This document shows, piece after piece, positions 8,320 to 18,688 of a stretch of DNA of 64,000 bases. The translations under genes were made by a program, and so were the position numbers. The DNA comes from RPQJ01 sp963731105 (GTDB lineage: Bacteria; Pseudomonadota; Gammaproteobacteria; Steroidobacterales; Steroidobacteraceae). Numbering within the stretch: the first letter of the stretch is position 1; the number at the start of each line of letters is the position of its first letter. Location: positions 402,268-466,267 of the forward strand of contig CAVSUM010000010.1 of NCBI GenBank assembly GCA_963731105.1, given 5' to 3'. The notes beneath the pieces are model-generated. The model was not told the DNA's origin and made no database searches. It saw only the letters and a program-made list of their open reading frames with translations.

Positions 8320-10397
8320 ATGTCGCACCGTCTGCCCGGACCATTCCTCGCGCTGTCTGCCGCCCTGCTCGTCATCGCCCCGGTCGCGACCCGCGCCGAC
8401 GAGGGCATGTGGACCTTCGACAACTTCCCGGCGTCGGCCGTGAACAAGAAGTTCGGCGTCGACATCACGCCGGCCTGGCTCGACCACGTCCGCAAGTCCA
8501 CCGTGCGGCTGTCCGGTTGCACGGCGTCGTTCGTCTCGCCCGAAGGCCTGACACTCACCAACCATCACTGCGTCGAGTCGTGCCTCGCGCAGTTGTCGAA
8601 GCCCGGCCAGGACCGCCAGAAGGACGGCTTCGTCGCCGCGTCCCGCGCCGAGGAACTGCGCTGCCCGACGCAGAACGCCGACGTGCTGACGGGCATCGAG
8701 AACATCACGGCCAAGGTCAACGCCGCCACCGCGGGCATGGACGACAAGACCGCCGGCGACGTGCGTCGCAAGACCCTGACCCAGATCGAGCAGGCCTGCG
8801 AGCAGGCCGCCGGCACCGCGGACCCGCGCCGCTGCGAGACGGTCAAGCTCTACAAGGGCGGCCAGTACTTCCTCTACCAGTACAAGCGTTACGACGACGT
8901 GCGCATCGTGTTCGCGCCCGAAACCGACATCGGGGCGTTCGGCGGCGACCCGGACAATTTCCAGTTCCCGCGCTGGTCGCTCGACATGGGCCTGCTGCGC
9001 GTCTACGAAAATGGCAAGCCGGCGACGACGCCGAACTTCCTGACCATCGACTGGACCGGCCCGGACGCCAACGAGCCGGTGTTCGTGCCGGGCCACCCGG
9101 GCTCCACCGACCGCCAGCTCACCGTCGCCCAGCTCGAAGCCCTGCGCGCATCGCTGCCGGCGTGGCTGCTGCGCGCGGGCGAGCAGCGCGGGCGACTCAT
9201 CCAGTTCGCGCAGGGCGGCGAGGAGAACGCGCGCAAGGCAGGCGAGCCGCTCAACAATCTCGAGAACGGCATCAAGGTGCGCCGCAAGCAGATGGACGCG
9301 CTGCTCGACCCGGCGCTGATGGCACAGAAGGCGCGCGACGAAGCCGACCTGCGTGCCAAGGCCGGCCTCGCCGGCCCGCAGGATCCGTGGGAGCAGACCG
9401 CGCGCGCCACCCGCGTTTCCCAGGACATCGCCCTGCCTTACGGTTATCTCGAAGGCCCGGCAGGCGATGGCGGTGGGGTTCAACAGCGCGCTGTTCCGCT
9501 ACGCCCGCACGCTGGTGCGCGGCGCTGCCGAGCGGCCGAAGCCGAGCGACGAACGGCTGCGCGAGTTCCGCGACACGGCGCTGCCGCTCGTGGAGCGTCG
9601 CCTGCTGGCCGACGTGCCGGTGTATCCCGACGTCGAGGAAATCGCTGTCGCTGGGCCTGATGCGCATGCGCGAGCTGCTCGGCCCCGATCATCCGGTGGT
9701 GACGCAGCTGATGCGCACCAGCTCACCCGAGGCGCTGGCCCGCGAGCTCGTGACGAGGACGCGCCTTGCGGACGCCGCCTATCGCCGGCAGCTGTGGGAG
9801 GGTGGTGCCGCCGCCGTCGCGGCGTCCGACGACCCGATGATCCGTCTCGCTGCCGCCGTGGATCAGGAGGCGCGTGCGATCCGCAAGCGCTACGAGGACG
9901 AGGTCGAGGCGCCGACCGACGCCGCCGCGGAGCGCATCGCGGCCGCACGGTTTGCGGCGTATGGCACCAGCGTCTATCCCGACGCGACCTTCACGCTGCG
10001 CCTCAATCCCGGCACCGTGCAGGGTTGGGACGAAGCCGGCAGCCCGGTGCCGCCGTTCGCCTACCTCGAGCGCATGTACGAGCGCGCCACCGGCGCGGAG
10101 CCGTTCCGCGTGCCGGAGCGCTGGCTGCAGGCCAAGGCCAAGCTCGATCCGAAGACGCCGTTCACCGTGTCGACCAACAACGACATCGTCGGCGGCAATT
10201 CGGGCAGCCCGCTGGTGGATGCGCAGGGCCGGCTGGTGGGCCTGATGTTCGACGGCAACATCCACTCGATCTCGGGTTCCTACTGGTTCGACACGGCGAA
10301 GAACCGTGCCATCGCCGTGCACCCGGCGATCATGAAAGCGGCGTTGACCCAGGTCTACGACGCCGGCTGGATCGCGCGCGAACTCGGCCTGAAGTGA
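8320..10397 (+). CDS. S46 family dipeptidyl peptidase (two frameshifts)
   Basis: S46 enzymes (DPP7/DPP11 family) are periplasmic serine peptidases that release dipeptides. The protein has a signal peptide (MSHRLPGPFLALSAALLVIA, cleavage after TRA) and the catalytic His in LTNHHCVESC near residue 80. The catalytic Ser is in GGNSGSPLVD near residue 625, followed by GLMFDGN. The total of about 690 residues is normal. Two +1 shifts, near 9475 (GGTGGGG run) and 9644 (GTCGAGG), split it; removing one G at each restores a continuous alignable protein. Substrate preference cannot be read from sequence alone. Confidence 0.88.
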
Positions 10398-10407
10398 GGA
10401 TCCGCAG

Positions 10408-12029
10408 ATGAAGCAGCTCTCCGGCGCGGACACGATGTTCCTGCAGTTCGAGCACGGCAACAATTTCATGCACGTGGCCTCGCTGGCGATCTACGATCCG
10501 GCGACCGCGCCGGGCGGCCGCGTGCGCTTCAAGGACGTGCTGCGTTTCTTCGCGGCGCGCGTCGAGCAGTTCCCGCAGTTCCGCCGCCGGCTGGCGAGCG
10601 TGCCGCTGTCGCTCGACCGGCCGTACTGGGTCGAGGACTCGGCCATCGACGTCGAGTTCCACGTGCGCCACATCGCGTTGCCGCAGCCGGGCGACTGGCG
10701 GCAGCTGTGCATCCAGGTGGCGCGCCTGCACTCGCGGCCGCTCGATCGCAGCAAGCCGCTGTGGGAGGCCTACATCATCGAGGGCCTGCACAACGTCGAA
10801 GGCGTGCCGGCCGGCAGCTTCGCGCTGTACACCAAGATGCACCACGCGATCATCGACGGCGAGTCGGGCACCGAGTTGCTCAAGGCGCTGCACTCGCTCA
10901 CGCCGGAGGCGGTCGAGGATGACGACGGTCCGGTGGGCGGGTTCACCGCCGACCGCGAACCGAGTCTCGCGGAGCTGTATTCGCGCGCCGTGCTGCAGAA
11001 CGTGGAAAGGCTGCCGTCGCTGGCACGCTTCTCGTTCGACACCGTGCGTCGCCTGGGATCGCTGGGTGCCGAGGCGGTCGGCAATCTGCCGGAGCTGCGC
11101 ACCCGACTGGTCCCCCAGTTGAAGACCCTGTTGTCGGGCGACCTGAGCCCGCTGCTGTCCAGGCTGCCGCCCCAGACGCGTTTCAGCGGCAACGTCTCGG
11201 CGCACCGGGTGTTCGAGGCGGTCGGACTGCCGTTCGCCGAGTTGCAGGCCGTCCGTCGGCAGGCAGGCACCGGCACCATCAATGACCTGTTCCTGTGCAT
11301 CGTCGGTGGCGCGCTGAACCGCTATCTCGACGACAAGGGTGAGCTGCCCGACTCGTCGATGGTCGCAATGGTCCCGATGACGCTGCGTGGCGAGGAAAAG
11401 GGCGGCGACCGAGGCAACCAGGTGGGCTTCACGCTGATGCCGGTGCACTCGGACATCGCCGATCCGCTGGAGCGGCTGCACGCCATCAACCAGAGCGCAC
11501 AGACCTCGAAGCGGGTCAGCGACGCGGTCGGCAAGGAGCTGGCGCGCGACCTGCTCGAGTACCTGCCGACGCCGATCAGCCGCACGCTGCTGCGCAACGT
11601 CAAGCTGCCGGGCATCGGGCTGATCGTGTCGAACGTACGCGGCCCCGACGCGCCGTTGTACATGGCAGGCGCGCAGCTCGTGAACTACTCGCCCATCAGC
11701 ATTCCCATCGACGGGCTTGGCCTGAACGTCACGGGTTTCAGCTGCGCCGGCACGATGTGGATCTGTGCCGTCTCCTGCCGCGAGATGATGCCCGACCCGG
11801 CATTCTTCGCCGAGTGCCTGCGCAGCAGCTTCGAGGAATTGAAGCAAGCTGCAGCGCGGCATGCGAAGCCATCGAGGCCGCGGCCGAAGCTGCGGTCGCC
11901 AAGCCGGGCAAGGCGCGGCGCGCGGCCGGCAAACGCCCGGTCAAGCACGCGGCGGCCAAGGCTCCGGCTCCGGCGCGCAAGCGTGCCGCCAAGCCGCGGC
12001 GCAAGGCGGCCGCTGCCGCGCGGGACTGA
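10408..12029 (+). CDS. Wax ester synthase/diacylglycerol acyltransferase (WS/DGAT) with basic C-terminal tail
   Basis: WS/DGAT enzymes esterify fatty alcohols or diacylglycerol with acyl-CoA to make storage lipids. The start MKQLSGADTMFLQFEHGNNF is typical, and the catalytic HHAIIDG motif is at about residues 145-151. The downstream PLYMAGAQLVNYSPIS region is also family-like. After the normal end, the frame changes near 11855 (one base missing). It then continues into an Ala/Lys/Arg/Pro-rich tail of about 45 residues resembling histone H1-like tails, ending KPRRKAAAAARD. It is 10 bases downstream of the S46 gene. Confidence 0.9.
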
Positions 12030-12032
12030 CGC

Positions 12033-12416
12033 TTGCGCACCGGCGACGTCATGCCGGGGCCACTCCGCTCGGCGCTGGTGCGACTGCTCGGCGACGCGAT
12101 CGACGACGTCGAAGTGGTGGAGCACTCGTGGTACGCGCGCCTGCATTGCGGAGCGCGCGCCACCACGCGGCGCAACCGCATCCTGCTCGCGGGCTCGGCC
12201 GCCGAGTTCTTCGCCGATCCGGCGCTGGTGCTGCACGAATACTTCCACGTGCTGCGGCAGTGGAACACCGGCAGGCTCAGCCTCGGCCGCTACCTGCGCG
12301 AATGGTTGCGGCGCGGCTACTGGCGCAATCGCTACGAGCACCAGGCGCGGCGCTACGCCCGCATGCAACTGCCGGCGCTGCTGGCCCTGCTCGGCCCGGA
12401 CCGCGATACCATCTGA
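12033..12416 (+). CDS. Small putative zinc metallopeptidase-like protein (HEYFH)
   Basis: The 127-residue protein (TTG start at 12033, or ATG at 12051) contains LVLHEYFHVLRQWNTGRLS, an HExxH motif of the kind seen in DUF4157-like proteins, followed by an Arg/Tyr-rich helix. No signal peptide is evident. It begins 3 bases after the acyltransferase gene and ends just before mnmG, so it is probably co-transcribed. Catalytic activity is inferred only from the motif; a third metal ligand is not obvious. Confidence 0.6.
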   Translation: MRTGDVMPGPLRSALVRLLGDAIDDVEVVEHSWYARLHCGARATTRRNRILLAGSAAEFFADPALVLHEYFHVLRQWNTGRLSLGRYLREWLRRGYWRNRYEHQARRYARMQLPALLALLGPDRDTI

Positions 12417-12420
12417 GCCG

Positions 12421-14361
12421 ATGCAGACCGGGCGGCCAATTCGACGTGATCGTGGTGGGTGGCGGCCATGCCGGCACCGAGGCCGCACTGGCCGCGGCGC
12501 GCATGGGCTGCCGCACGCTGCTGGTCACGCAGAACATCGAGGCGCTCGGCCAGATGAGCTGCAACCCGGCGATCGGCGGCATCGGCAAGGGCCACCTGGT
12601 CAAGGAGATCGACGCGCTTGGCGGCGCGATGGCGCGGGCCATCGACCACGCCGGCATCCAGTTCCGCACCCTCAACGCCAGCAAGGGGCCGGCGGTGCGG
12701 GCCACGCGTGCCCAGGCCGACCGCCAGCTGTACAAGCGGGCCATCCGCGGCCTGCTCGAGAACCAGCCGAACCTCACGCTGTTCCAGCAGGAAGTGGCCG
12801 ATCTGCAGCTCGAGGGCGGGCGCGTGGCCGGCGTAGTCACGCGGGCCGGGGTCGAGTTCCGCGCCCGCACCGTCGTGCTGACGGTCGGCACCTTCCTCGG
12901 CGGGCGCATCCACATCGGGCTCGATCAGTACGCGGGCGGACGGGCCGGCGACCCGCCGTCGAACCAGCTCGCCGAGAAGTTGCGGGCGCTGCCGTTCCGT
13001 GTCGGGCGACTGAAGACCGGCACGCCGCCGCGCATCGACGGCCGCAGCATCGACTACACCGGCCTGCAGGTGCAACCGGGCGACGAGCCGGTGCCGGTGT
13101 TCTCGTATCTCGGGCTGCGCGCCGATCATCCACGGCAGGTCTGCTGCCACCTCACGGCCACCAACGAGCGCACGCACGAGCTGATCCGCGCGGCGACCGA
13201 CCGCTCGCCGATGTTCACCGGCGTGATCGAGGGCGTCGGCCCGCGCTATTGCCCGTCGGTCGAGGACAAGGTGGTGCGCTTCGCCGACAAGGCCTCGCAC
13301 CAGGTCTTCATCGAGCCCGAGGGCCTCGACACGCACGAGGTGTACCCGAACGGCATTTCCACCAGCCTGCCGTTCGACGTGCAGCAGGCATTCGTGCACA
13401 GCATCCGCGGCTTCGAGCGTGCGCACATCACGCGGCCGGGCTACGCGATCGAGTACGACTTCTTCGACCCGCGCGACCTTGCGCCCACGCTCGAGACGCG
13501 GCACGTGCCGGGCCTCTACTTCGCGGGCCAGATCAACGGCACCACGGGCTACGAGGAAGCCGCGGCCCAGGGCCTCGTCGCGGGCATCAATGCGGCGCGG
13601 GCCGTGCAGGAGCGCGAGCCGTGGTGGCCGCGCCGCAGCGACGCCTACCTCGGCGTGCTGATCGACGACCTGATCACGCGCGGTGCGCCCGAGCCGTACC
13701 GCATGTTCACCAGCCGCGCCGAGTACCGCCTGACGCTGCGCGAGGACAACGCCGACCTGCGGCTGACACCGGTCGGACGCGAGCTGGGCCTCATCGACGA
13801 CGAGCGCTGGCGGTTCTTCGAGGCCAAGCGCAGCGCTGTGGACGAGGAGTTGCAGCGCCTGCAGCAGGCCTGGGTGCGACCGGACACCGAGGCAGGCATA
13901 CGAGCCGAGCAGCGGTTCGGCGCGTTGTCGCGCGAGCAGCGTGCGCTCGACCTGCTGCGGCGACCGGAGGTGTCGTACGCAAGCGCTCGCCGAGGTTGTC
14001 GGTGACGGCGCGACCGAGTGGCGCTCAGACGAACGGCTGGCCGTGCAGGTGCCGCTGCAGGTCGACGTGCAGGCGAAGTACCGCGGCTACATCGAGCGGC
14101 AGCACGAGGAGATCGAGCGGCAGCGTCGCCACGAAGAGACGCCGTTGCCGACCGGGTTCGATTTCGCGGCGGTGCGCGGCCTGTCGAACGAGGTACGGCA
14201 GCGACTCGCCCAGCACCAGCCCGGCCACGCTCGGGCAGGCGGCACGCATCCCGGGCGTGACCCCGGCGGCGGTCTCGCTGCTGCTGGTGCACCTGAAGCG
14301 GCGCGACGCCGGCAGCGGCCGCGCCGCCGCGTACTGCACAAGGACCCTGATCCCATGCTGA
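12421..14361 (+). CDS. mnmG: tRNA uridine-5-carboxymethylaminomethyl modification enzyme MnmG (three frameshifts)
   Basis: MnmG is the FAD/NADH-dependent partner of MnmE in cmnm5U34 synthesis. The FAD-binding GGGHAGTEAALAAARMGC follows the start, then GQMSCNPAIGGIGKGHLVKE and the C-terminal domain with RGLSNEVRQRL. The predicted length of about 645 residues is close to normal. Single-base insertions near 12441 (CCAATTCGAC), 13980 (TCGTACGCAAG) and 14223 (AGCCCGG) break the frame. Its end overlaps the next gene's ATG by 7 bases. No other mnmG is in the window, so the breaks are probably sequence errors. Confidence 0.93.
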   Translation: MQTGRPIRRDRGGWRPCRHRGRTGRGAHGLPHAAGHAEHRGARPDELQPGDRRHRQGPPGQGDRRAWRRDGAGHRPRRHPVPHPQRQQGAGGAGHACPGRPPAVQAGHPRPAREPAEPHAVPAGSGRSAARGRARGRRSHAGRGRVPRPHRRADGRHLPRRAHPHRARSVRGRTGRRPAVEPARREVAGAAVPCRATEDRHAAAHRRPQHRLHRPAGATGRRAGAGVLVSRAARRSSTAGLLPPHGHQRAHARADPRGDRPLADVHRRDRGRRPALLPVGRGQGGALRRQGLAPGLHRARGPRHARGVPERHFHQPAVRRAAGIRAQHPRLRACAHHAAGLRDRVRLLRPARPCAHARDAARAGPLLRGPDQRHHGLRGSRGPGPRRGHQCGAGRAGARAVVAAPQRRLPRRADRRPDHARCARAVPHVHQPRRVPPDAARGQRRPAADTGRTRAGPHRRRALAVLRGQAQRCGRGVAAPAAGLGATGHRGRHTSRAAVRRVVARAACARPAAATGGVVRKRSPRLSVTARPSGAQTNGWPCRCRCRSTCRRSTAATSSGSTRRSSGSVATKRRRCRPGSISRRCAACRTRYGSDSPSTSPATLGQAARIPGVTPAAVSLLLVHLKRRDAGSGRAAAYCTRTLIPC

Positions 14362-16016
14362 TGTTCACTCGCAGCCTCGGCTCGCAGCTGCGCACCGTCG
14401 CCATCACGCTGGCGCTCGCGTCACTGGTCGCCTGCGGGGGCGGCAAGCCGGCGCCCGGTGCTGCGTCCAACGCGCAGTCCGCCGTGACTGCCGACCCGAC
14501 CACGCTGCGTCGCGGCAACGGCCCGGAGCCCGAGACGCTCGACCCGCAGCGTGCACGTACCGATTCGGCGTTCAACATCCTCCGCGACCTGTTCGAGGGC
14601 CTGACCGCGGTGGGCCCGGACGGCGGTGCCGTGCCCGCGGCCGCTGAGTCGTGGACCGTCAGCGCCGACGGTCTCGAGTACACGTTCCGGCTGCGCGATG
14701 GGCTGCGCTGGTCGAACGGCGATCCGGTCCGCGCGTCCGAGTTCGTGGCCGGCATGCAGCGGCTGGTGGACCCGGCCACGGCCTCGCCCTATGCACAAGT
14801 GTTCGAGCCGGTGGTCAACGCGGCGGCCATCGTGCGCGGCGAGCAGCCCGTCGACACGCTCGGCGTCAGCGCGCCCGACGACCGCACCGTAGTGATCCGG
14901 CTCGTCAATCCGGCGCCCTACCTGCTCGGGCTGCTGGCGCAGCCGGGCACGTTCCCGGTGCACGGGCCGTCGCTGGCCCAGCACGGCACGGAGTACGCGC
15001 GTCCGGGCCGCCTGGTGTCGAACGGCGCGTTCGTGCTGCGCGACTGGGTGGTCGGCTCGCAGGTCGTCGCCGAGCGCAACAGCCACTACTGGAACGACCG
15101 GCCAACCGCATCTCGCACGTGCAATACCTGCACCACGCCGACACCGGCACCGAGTTCCGCCAGTACCGCGCCGGCGAGCTGGACGTGACGCACGTCGTGC
15201 CGCCGCAGCAGTTCGCGTGGATCAAGGCCAACCTGCCCGGCGAGCTGCACGTGTCGCCGCAGCTCAGCGTCTATTACTACGGCTTCAACCTCACGCAGCC
15301 GCCATTCAAGGACAACCCGGGCCTTCGTCGCGCCTTGTCGCTGGTGATCGACCGTGAACGCCTCACCAATGCCGTGACCGGTCGCGGCGAAGCGCCGGCG
15401 TACGGCTGGGTGCCGCGGGGCGCGGCGAACTACACGCCGCAGCAGTTCGACTACGCGTCGAAGACCATACGCCGAACGGGTCGCCGAGGCGCGCGAGCTG
15501 TACGCCCGCGCCGGATACTCTGCGGAGCGGCCGCTCAAGGTCGACATCCGCTACAACTCCGGCGAGGAGCACAACCGGCTCGCCGTGGCGATCGCCGCCA
15601 TGTGGAAGGAGGCGCTCGGCGTCGAGACGACCCTGTACGCCGAGGAGTTCCGCGCGCTGCTGCAGAGCATCCAGGCGCGCAAGGACACGCAGGTGTTCCG
15701 CTCGAGCTGGGTCGGCGACTACAACGACGCCTACACGTTCGCCCAGCTGCTGCAGACCGACTTCGGCATCAACCTCACAGGCTACTCGAGCGCGCGTTAC
15801 GACGGCCTGCTCGAGCAGGCCACCCGGCAGGGCGACCCCGTCCAGCGCCGCGCGCTGCTCGAGGAGGCGGAGCGGGTGATGCTGGCCGATCATCCCGTCC
15901 TGCCGATCTACTTCTACGTCAACAAGCACCTGGTGAAGCCCTACGTGTCGGGCTGGACCGACAACGTCATGAACGTGCAGTACAGCAAGGACCTCGCGCT
16001 GGCCGGCGGCGGCTGA
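14355..16016 (+). CDS. Peptide ABC transporter substrate-binding lipoprotein, OppA family (two frameshifts)
   Basis: This is an SBP_bac_5 family periplasmic protein for oligopeptide uptake. It starts MLMFTRSLGSQ, with a hydrophobic helix and lipobox LVAC (Cys27), so it should be a lipoprotein. Family blocks include NGPEPETLDPQRA, SNGAFVLRDW and YYYGFNLTQPPFKDNPGLRR, and the C-terminal NLTGYSSARYDGLLEQA. A deletion near 15105 and an insertion near 15466 (GTCGAAGACC) split it. No permease genes are adjacent, so it may serve a transporter encoded elsewhere. Confidence 0.88.
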
Positions 16017-16119
16017 GTGGCCCGTCACATTTAACGGGAGCCCCTGGCCGTTCGAAGTTGAGTCCGGGCGGTACCTTGCCAACATTGCCGCACCCGGGAA
16101 GTATTGCTGCCTCCAATCC

Positions 16120-16407
16120 ATGGTCTGGTTCGCCCTGTTCGCCTGCACCGCGTTTGGCCTGTGGTTCTGGCGCGAGTACCGCGTCCAGCAGCAGGACCTG
16201 CAGAGTGCCCATTCGCCGCTGCGTACCGGGGAGCGCTACATCGGCCAGGTGCTGACGCTCGACGGCGGCCTCAAGGACGGCACCGGTCACGTGAAGCTCG
16301 GTAACCGCCGCTGGGCACTGCGCGGCCCGGAAGTGCCGGCCGGCGCCCGCGTGCGGGTCACCGGCGTCGACGGCATGGTGCTGATCGTCGACCGCCTCCC
16401 CGGCTAG
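16120..16407 (+). CDS. NfeD-like OB-fold membrane protein
   Basis: The 95-residue protein has one N-terminal hydrophobic segment (MVWFALFACTAFGLWFW). It is followed by a beta-rich domain of the NfeD C-terminal type: GERYIGQVLTL, GHVKLGNRRWALRG, then VPAGARVRVTGVDGMVLIVD. Short NfeD proteins usually act with SPFH/stomatin partners at membranes. No such partner is adjacent, so its role is open. It stands alone between the peptide-binding protein and the peroxidase gene. Confidence 0.65.
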   Translation: MVWFALFACTAFGLWFWREYRVQQQDLQSAHSPLRTGERYIGQVLTLDGGLKDGTGHVKLGNRRWALRGPEVPAGARVRVTGVDGMVLIVDRLPG

Positions 16408-16479
16408 GCCGCACGGAAACCGGCCGCCAGCGTCCGCCGAATTCTTCGCCGGGCGATCCTGCCCGCGCCGGAGCGTGCC

Positions 16480-16983
16480 ATGCCAGCTTTCTTCGACATC
16501 CCGGTGACCGGCATCGTCGGCGAACCTGACCTGCTCGGGCCGCTGCGCGGTCGCGTGGTACTGGTGGTCAACGTCGCGAGTCGCTGCGGCTACACGCCGC
16601 AGTACGCCGGACTGCAGCAACTCCATGAGGAGCTGGCCGGCGAAGGCTTCAGCGTGGTCGGCGTGCCCTGCAACCAGTTCGGCGCCCAGGAACCGGGTCG
16701 CGACGCCGAGATCCGCGACTTCTGCTCGACCCGCTACGACGTGACCTTTCCGCTGGCCGCCAAGCTCGAGGTCAACGGTCCCGGTCGTGCCGCCCTGTAC
16801 CAGTGGCTGACCGACCCGGCACAGGGCTTTCCCGGCGACGTCGAGTGGAACTTCGAGAAGTTCCTGATCGGCCGCGACGGCAGGGTCGTGGCCCGCTATC
16901 CCGCCGGGACCCGCCCCGACGACAAGGGCCTGCTGGGGGATGTTGCGGCGGCCCTGGAAGTGCCCCGGCGCAGTGACTCGTGA
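16480..16983 (+). CDS. Glutathione peroxidase family protein
   Basis: The 167-residue protein is of standard GPx length with peroxidatic Cys36 in VASRCGYTPQ, the conserved Gln in CNQFGAQEP and Trp in WNFEKFL. It reduces hydroperoxides with glutathione or thioredoxin. Cys replaces selenocysteine, as usual in bacteria. No signal peptide is present, so it is cytoplasmic. It converges with the SIMPL gene across an inverted repeat. Confidence 0.92.
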   Translation: MPAFFDIPVTGIVGEPDLLGPLRGRVVLVVNVASRCGYTPQYAGLQQLHEELAGEGFSVVGVPCNQFGAQEPGRDAEIRDFCSTRYDVTFPLAAKLEVNGPGRAALYQWLTDPAQGFPGDVEWNFEKFLIGRDGRVVARYPAGTRPDDKGLLGDVAAALEVPRRSDS

Positions 16984-16986
16984 TTC

Positions 16987-17054
16987 GTGATTAATGATTA
17001 GTAAGAATGAACAATCACGGCTAGCTTCTTACTAGTCACCGAGTCATTAATCAC
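16987..17054. terminator. AT-rich inverted repeat between convergent genes
   Basis: GTGATTAATGA (16987-16997) pairs exactly with TCATTAATCAC (17044-17054), and an inner TAGTAAG pairs with CTTACTA. The stem lies between two converging stop codons, and its right arm includes the TTA stop of the SIMPL gene. It could act as a bidirectional terminator. Its repeated GTGATT units also resemble degenerate intergenic repeats. Confidence 0.5.
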
Positions 17055-17775
17055 CAGTCACTAACAAATCGTATTCGGCGCTGACGCTGGCGCTGAACTT
17101 CATCGCACCCGCCTGGTAGGTCTCCTCGGGCGGGGCCGCGGCCACGGCATCGGCCATCGCCATGGTGCGCCGGTACATCGGCATCGGCGGCGCCGCGCTC
17201 GAGCCGTTCAGGGTGCGCACCGCGCCCAGCTTCACTCCAGCCGCGCGGGCCAGCACCTCGGCATTCTGCCGGGCGTCCTCGACCGCCTTGGCCATGGCTT
17301 CGCGCTCGAGCTGCTTGCGCCGACTCGAGTCGAGCGACGGGTCGCTGACCTGGTTGACGCCTGCGTCCACGGCCCGCTCGAGCAGGGGACCGAGCTGCTC
17401 GAGGTCGCGCACCTCGACCTGCACCTGCCGGCTGACGAGGTAGCCGAGCAGCACCCGCTTGCGGTCCTTCTCGTTCCAGCTGTACTCGGGTTGCACCTGC
17501 AGCCGGGTCGCGTTCACCAGCTTGGGGTCGATGCGCAGGTCGCGCGTCAGTGCCAGCACCTTGTCCACCGTGCGGGCCACGTCGGCTCGCGCTTCCGCCA
17601 TCGTCGGTTTGCGGGCCTCGACTCCCAGTGTGACGTAGGCGAGGTCGGGCTCGGCGGAGATCTCCCCGCTGCCGGAGACGTTGACCGTGCGCGGCCGGGA
17701 ATCGTCCGCGGCCTGGACGGCGATGGGGGCTAGCAGGACCAGCAGGCTGGCGAGCCAGGCGAGGCGTGGGGTCAT
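17047..17775 (-). CDS. SIMPL domain (DUF541) periplasmic protein
   Basis: The 242-residue protein starts MTPRLAWLASLLVLLAPIAV with a signal peptide ending VQA. It continues with the SIMPL-family pattern VSGSGEISAEPDLAYVTLGV, a helical pairing region and a C-terminal ASVSAEYDLLV. Family members (related to E. coli YggE) are envelope proteins linked to oxidative stress resistance. It converges on the glutathione peroxidase gene. The frame is intact. Confidence 0.88.
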   Translation of the reverse strand: MTPRLAWLASLLVLLAPIAVQAADDSRPRTVNVSGSGEISAEPDLAYVTLGVEARKPTMAEARADVARTVDKVLALTRDLRIDPKLVNATRLQVQPEYSWNEKDRKRVLLGYLVSRQVQVEVRDLEQLGPLLERAVDAGVNQVSDPSLDSSRRKQLEREAMAKAVEDARQNAEVLARAAGVKLGAVRTLNGSSAAPPMPMYRRTMAMADAVAAAPPEETYQAGAMKFSASVSAEYDLLVTGD

Positions 17776-17943
17776 GGGTGGGCTCCGTCGATGGCGGCAA
17801 GATTGACCAAGTGTATGCTGACCTTGAAACGGCCAGGCTCCGCAGGCGGGGTTCGCGGGGCTTTGGACGTGCGAAACGGTTTTGATTAACATGCCGGCCC
17901 TTCGGCCTTCGGGGAGAGGCCGCCGTCCCGCATGGAGTTTGCA

Positions 17944-18573
17944 ATGACCTCGAGATCGGCCTGGCTCGCCATGAGCTTGACCCTCGTCGGCCTCGTCGCG
18001 CCGGGGTTGGCTGCGGCCGGCGACGCGGCGCGCGGCGCCAAGCTCGCCTACACCTGCCATGGCTGCCATGGCATCCCGAGCTACAAGAACTCCTACCCGG
18101 TCTACAGCGTGCCCAAGCTCGGCGGCCAGCACGCGGCCTACATGGTCGCCGCGCTGAAGGGCTACGCCGGCCCGGACCGCGCGCACGCCACGATGCATGC
18201 CCAGGCCGCCAGCATGTCGGAACAGGACATGCAGGACATCGCGGCGTACCTGGCCGGCCAGGAGCTGAAGCCGACGGGCAAGGCGGTTGGCACCGCGCCC
18301 AAGGCCGCGCAGACCTGCGTCGCCTGCCACGGCGCCGAGGGTGTCGGCATCCTGCCCGAGTACCCGAATCTCGCCGGTCAGTACGAGGACTACCTGCAGA
18401 ACTCGCTGCGGGCGTATCGCAGCGGCCAGCGCAAGAACGCCGTGATGGCCGGCATGGCGGCCGCGCTGACCGACTCCGACATCCGTGAGCTGGCACGCTA
18501 TTACTCGAGCCAGCGCCCGTCCCTCTGCTCTACCAACGAGATTCGCAAAGGCGGCAAGTGCGAGGAGCAGTGA
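17944..18573 (+). CDS. Dihaem c-type cytochrome, cytochrome c4-like
   Basis: Two CXXCH haem sites are present, CHGCH near residue 37 and CVACH near residue 124, in two similar domains of about 90 residues. This is the cytochrome c4 layout. A signal peptide precedes the first domain. The ATG at 17944 has GGAG seven bases upstream; an ATG at 17932 is also possible. The protein should be periplasmic and pass electrons to an oxidase. A Cys-containing basic tail after the second domain is less usual. A terminator follows. Confidence 0.88.
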   Translation: MTSRSAWLAMSLTLVGLVAPGLAAAGDAARGAKLAYTCHGCHGIPSYKNSYPVYSVPKLGGQHAAYMVAALKGYAGPDRAHATMHAQAASMSEQDMQDIAAYLAGQELKPTGKAVGTAPKAAQTCVACHGAEGVGILPEYPNLAGQYEDYLQNSLRAYRSGQRKNAVMAGMAAALTDSDIRELARYYSSQRPSLCSTNEIRKGGKCEEQ

Positions 18574-18603
18574 ATCCCGGCTGCGCCGACCGCTGAAGCA
18601 TCG

Positions 18604-18632
18604 AAGGCCGGGACTCCCCGGCCTTCTTGTTT
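18604..18632 (+). terminator. Rho-independent terminator after the cytochrome gene
   Basis: A 9-bp perfect stem AAGGCCGGG / CCCGGCCTT with loop ACTC (18604-18625) is followed by CTTGTTTT. It lies 31 bases after the cytochrome stop. Confidence 0.8.
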
Positions 18633-18688
18633 TCGGCCCCCCGACGCCGCACGCTAGGCGGCCCGCAGCCGTACCGACGTCCTGACGG

